The notes under the pieces are model-generated. The model did no database searches. It worked only from the letters and a program-made list of their open reading frames with translations, and was not told the DNA's origin. A stretch of DNA of 33,115 nucleotides from CAUZIZ01 sp963579905. GTDB taxonomy: Bacteria; Acidobacteriota; UBA6911; RPQK01; JAJDTT01. This document shows positions 32,957-33,115 of the stretch, one piece after another; position 1 is the stretch's first letter; each line of letters opens with the position of its first letter. Both the position numbers and the translations under genes were made by a program. Where the stretch lies: positions 1 to 33,115 of the forward strand of contig CAUZIZ010000054.1 in the NCBI GenBank assembly GCA_963579905.1, given 5' to 3'.

Positions 32957-33115
32957 TGTTCCGGGCACATAGGTAACAGTTTCTCCCGGGCACATAGGTT
33001 ACAAGAGGAGTCATGTCATGGAAAGAGACGTATGTAATGAGCGCACGAGTGAAACTGATGACCGAACATCTGGAGGGGGACTAAGGAATTACGGAGTTAT
33101 CGCAGGCCTATGGGG
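32957..33115 (+). mobile_element. left end of an IS481-family insertion sequence (runs off the window)
   Basis: It begins TGTTCCGGGCACATAGGTAA and contains a second copy of CGGGCACATAGGTTACA about 28 nt later. These terminal sequences are of the type seen in IS481 elements. A transposase-like reading frame begins at 33013. The right end is outside the window. The element interrupts the epimerase gene. Confidence 0.7.
33013..33115 (+). pseudogene. IS481-family transposase N-terminus with early stop
   Basis: ATG 33013 has GAGGAG 2 nt upstream of TC-ATG. The frame reads MSWKETYVMSARVKLMTEHL then EGD, a TAA at 33082-33084, and GITELSQAYG. This is the N-terminal helix-turn-helix of IS481 transposases (compare MPWKE..VM...FI...L.G...I.ELC..FGISRKT). 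The stop at codon 24 indicates an inactive copy, unless a downstream start is used. The window ends here. Confidence 0.65.

Overview
The window reads as a chromosomal segment of a Gram-negative heterotroph, most like Acidobacteriota or a neighbouring soil/marine/sponge-associated lineage. The housekeeping order dnaB, radA, ispD, ispF, suhB fits that group, and a DUF1501 / DUF1549-DUF1553 / pre-peptidase-C operon plus a DUF1587 fragment are families abundant in Planctomycetes, Verrucomicrobia and Acidobacteria. The assignment is inference. No rRNA, tRNA or CRISPR array was recognised.

Layout. 1-751: a frameshifted GAF histidine kinase (minus), running off the left edge. 866-906: a perfect hairpin, then dnaB with a TATAAT box 7 nt before its ATG. 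2316-2502: a MITE-like element. 2499-3155: a secreted hypothetical protein (minus). 3312-6659: radA-ispD-ispF-suhB, tightly packed. 6660-9852: repeat DNA, a sodium:solute symporter pseudogene (two frameshifts) and a frameshifted 2-hydroxyacid dehydrogenase. 9903-11351: a choline-sulfatase-like sulfatase. 11497-13061: a broken cytochrome/DUF1587 gene coupled to a pentapeptide-repeat protein. 13137-17318: a DUF84 NTPase-like protein, then an oxidoreductase, an M19 dipeptidase-like protein and a class III aminotransferase. 17416-23889: the PPC/DUF1549-1553/DUF1501 operon (minus) with three frameshifts. 24106-25200: an MDR dehydrogenase. 25201-25747: a repeat cluster. 25748-27343: an FMN glutamate-synthase-like protein. 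27617-28407: a PIN toxin / Phd antitoxin pair ending in an integron-type attC site. 28478-29581: alanine dehydrogenase. 29734-31656: a secreted matrixin-like protease. 31801-33115: another repeat copy, a broken NAD-dependent epimerase and the start of an IS481-family element that truncates it.

Two themes stand out. First, the toxin-antitoxin pair looks like a solitary integron gene cassette: the 93-nt attC candidate has GTCTAAC and GTTAGAC boxes and two extrahelical positions six bases apart, and there is no integrase in view. Second, core genes are intact while several transport, catabolic and surface genes carry frameshifts, nonsense codons or insertions, among dispersed repeats. This suggests a genome undergoing gene decay, although sequencing indels cannot be excluded from this window alone.
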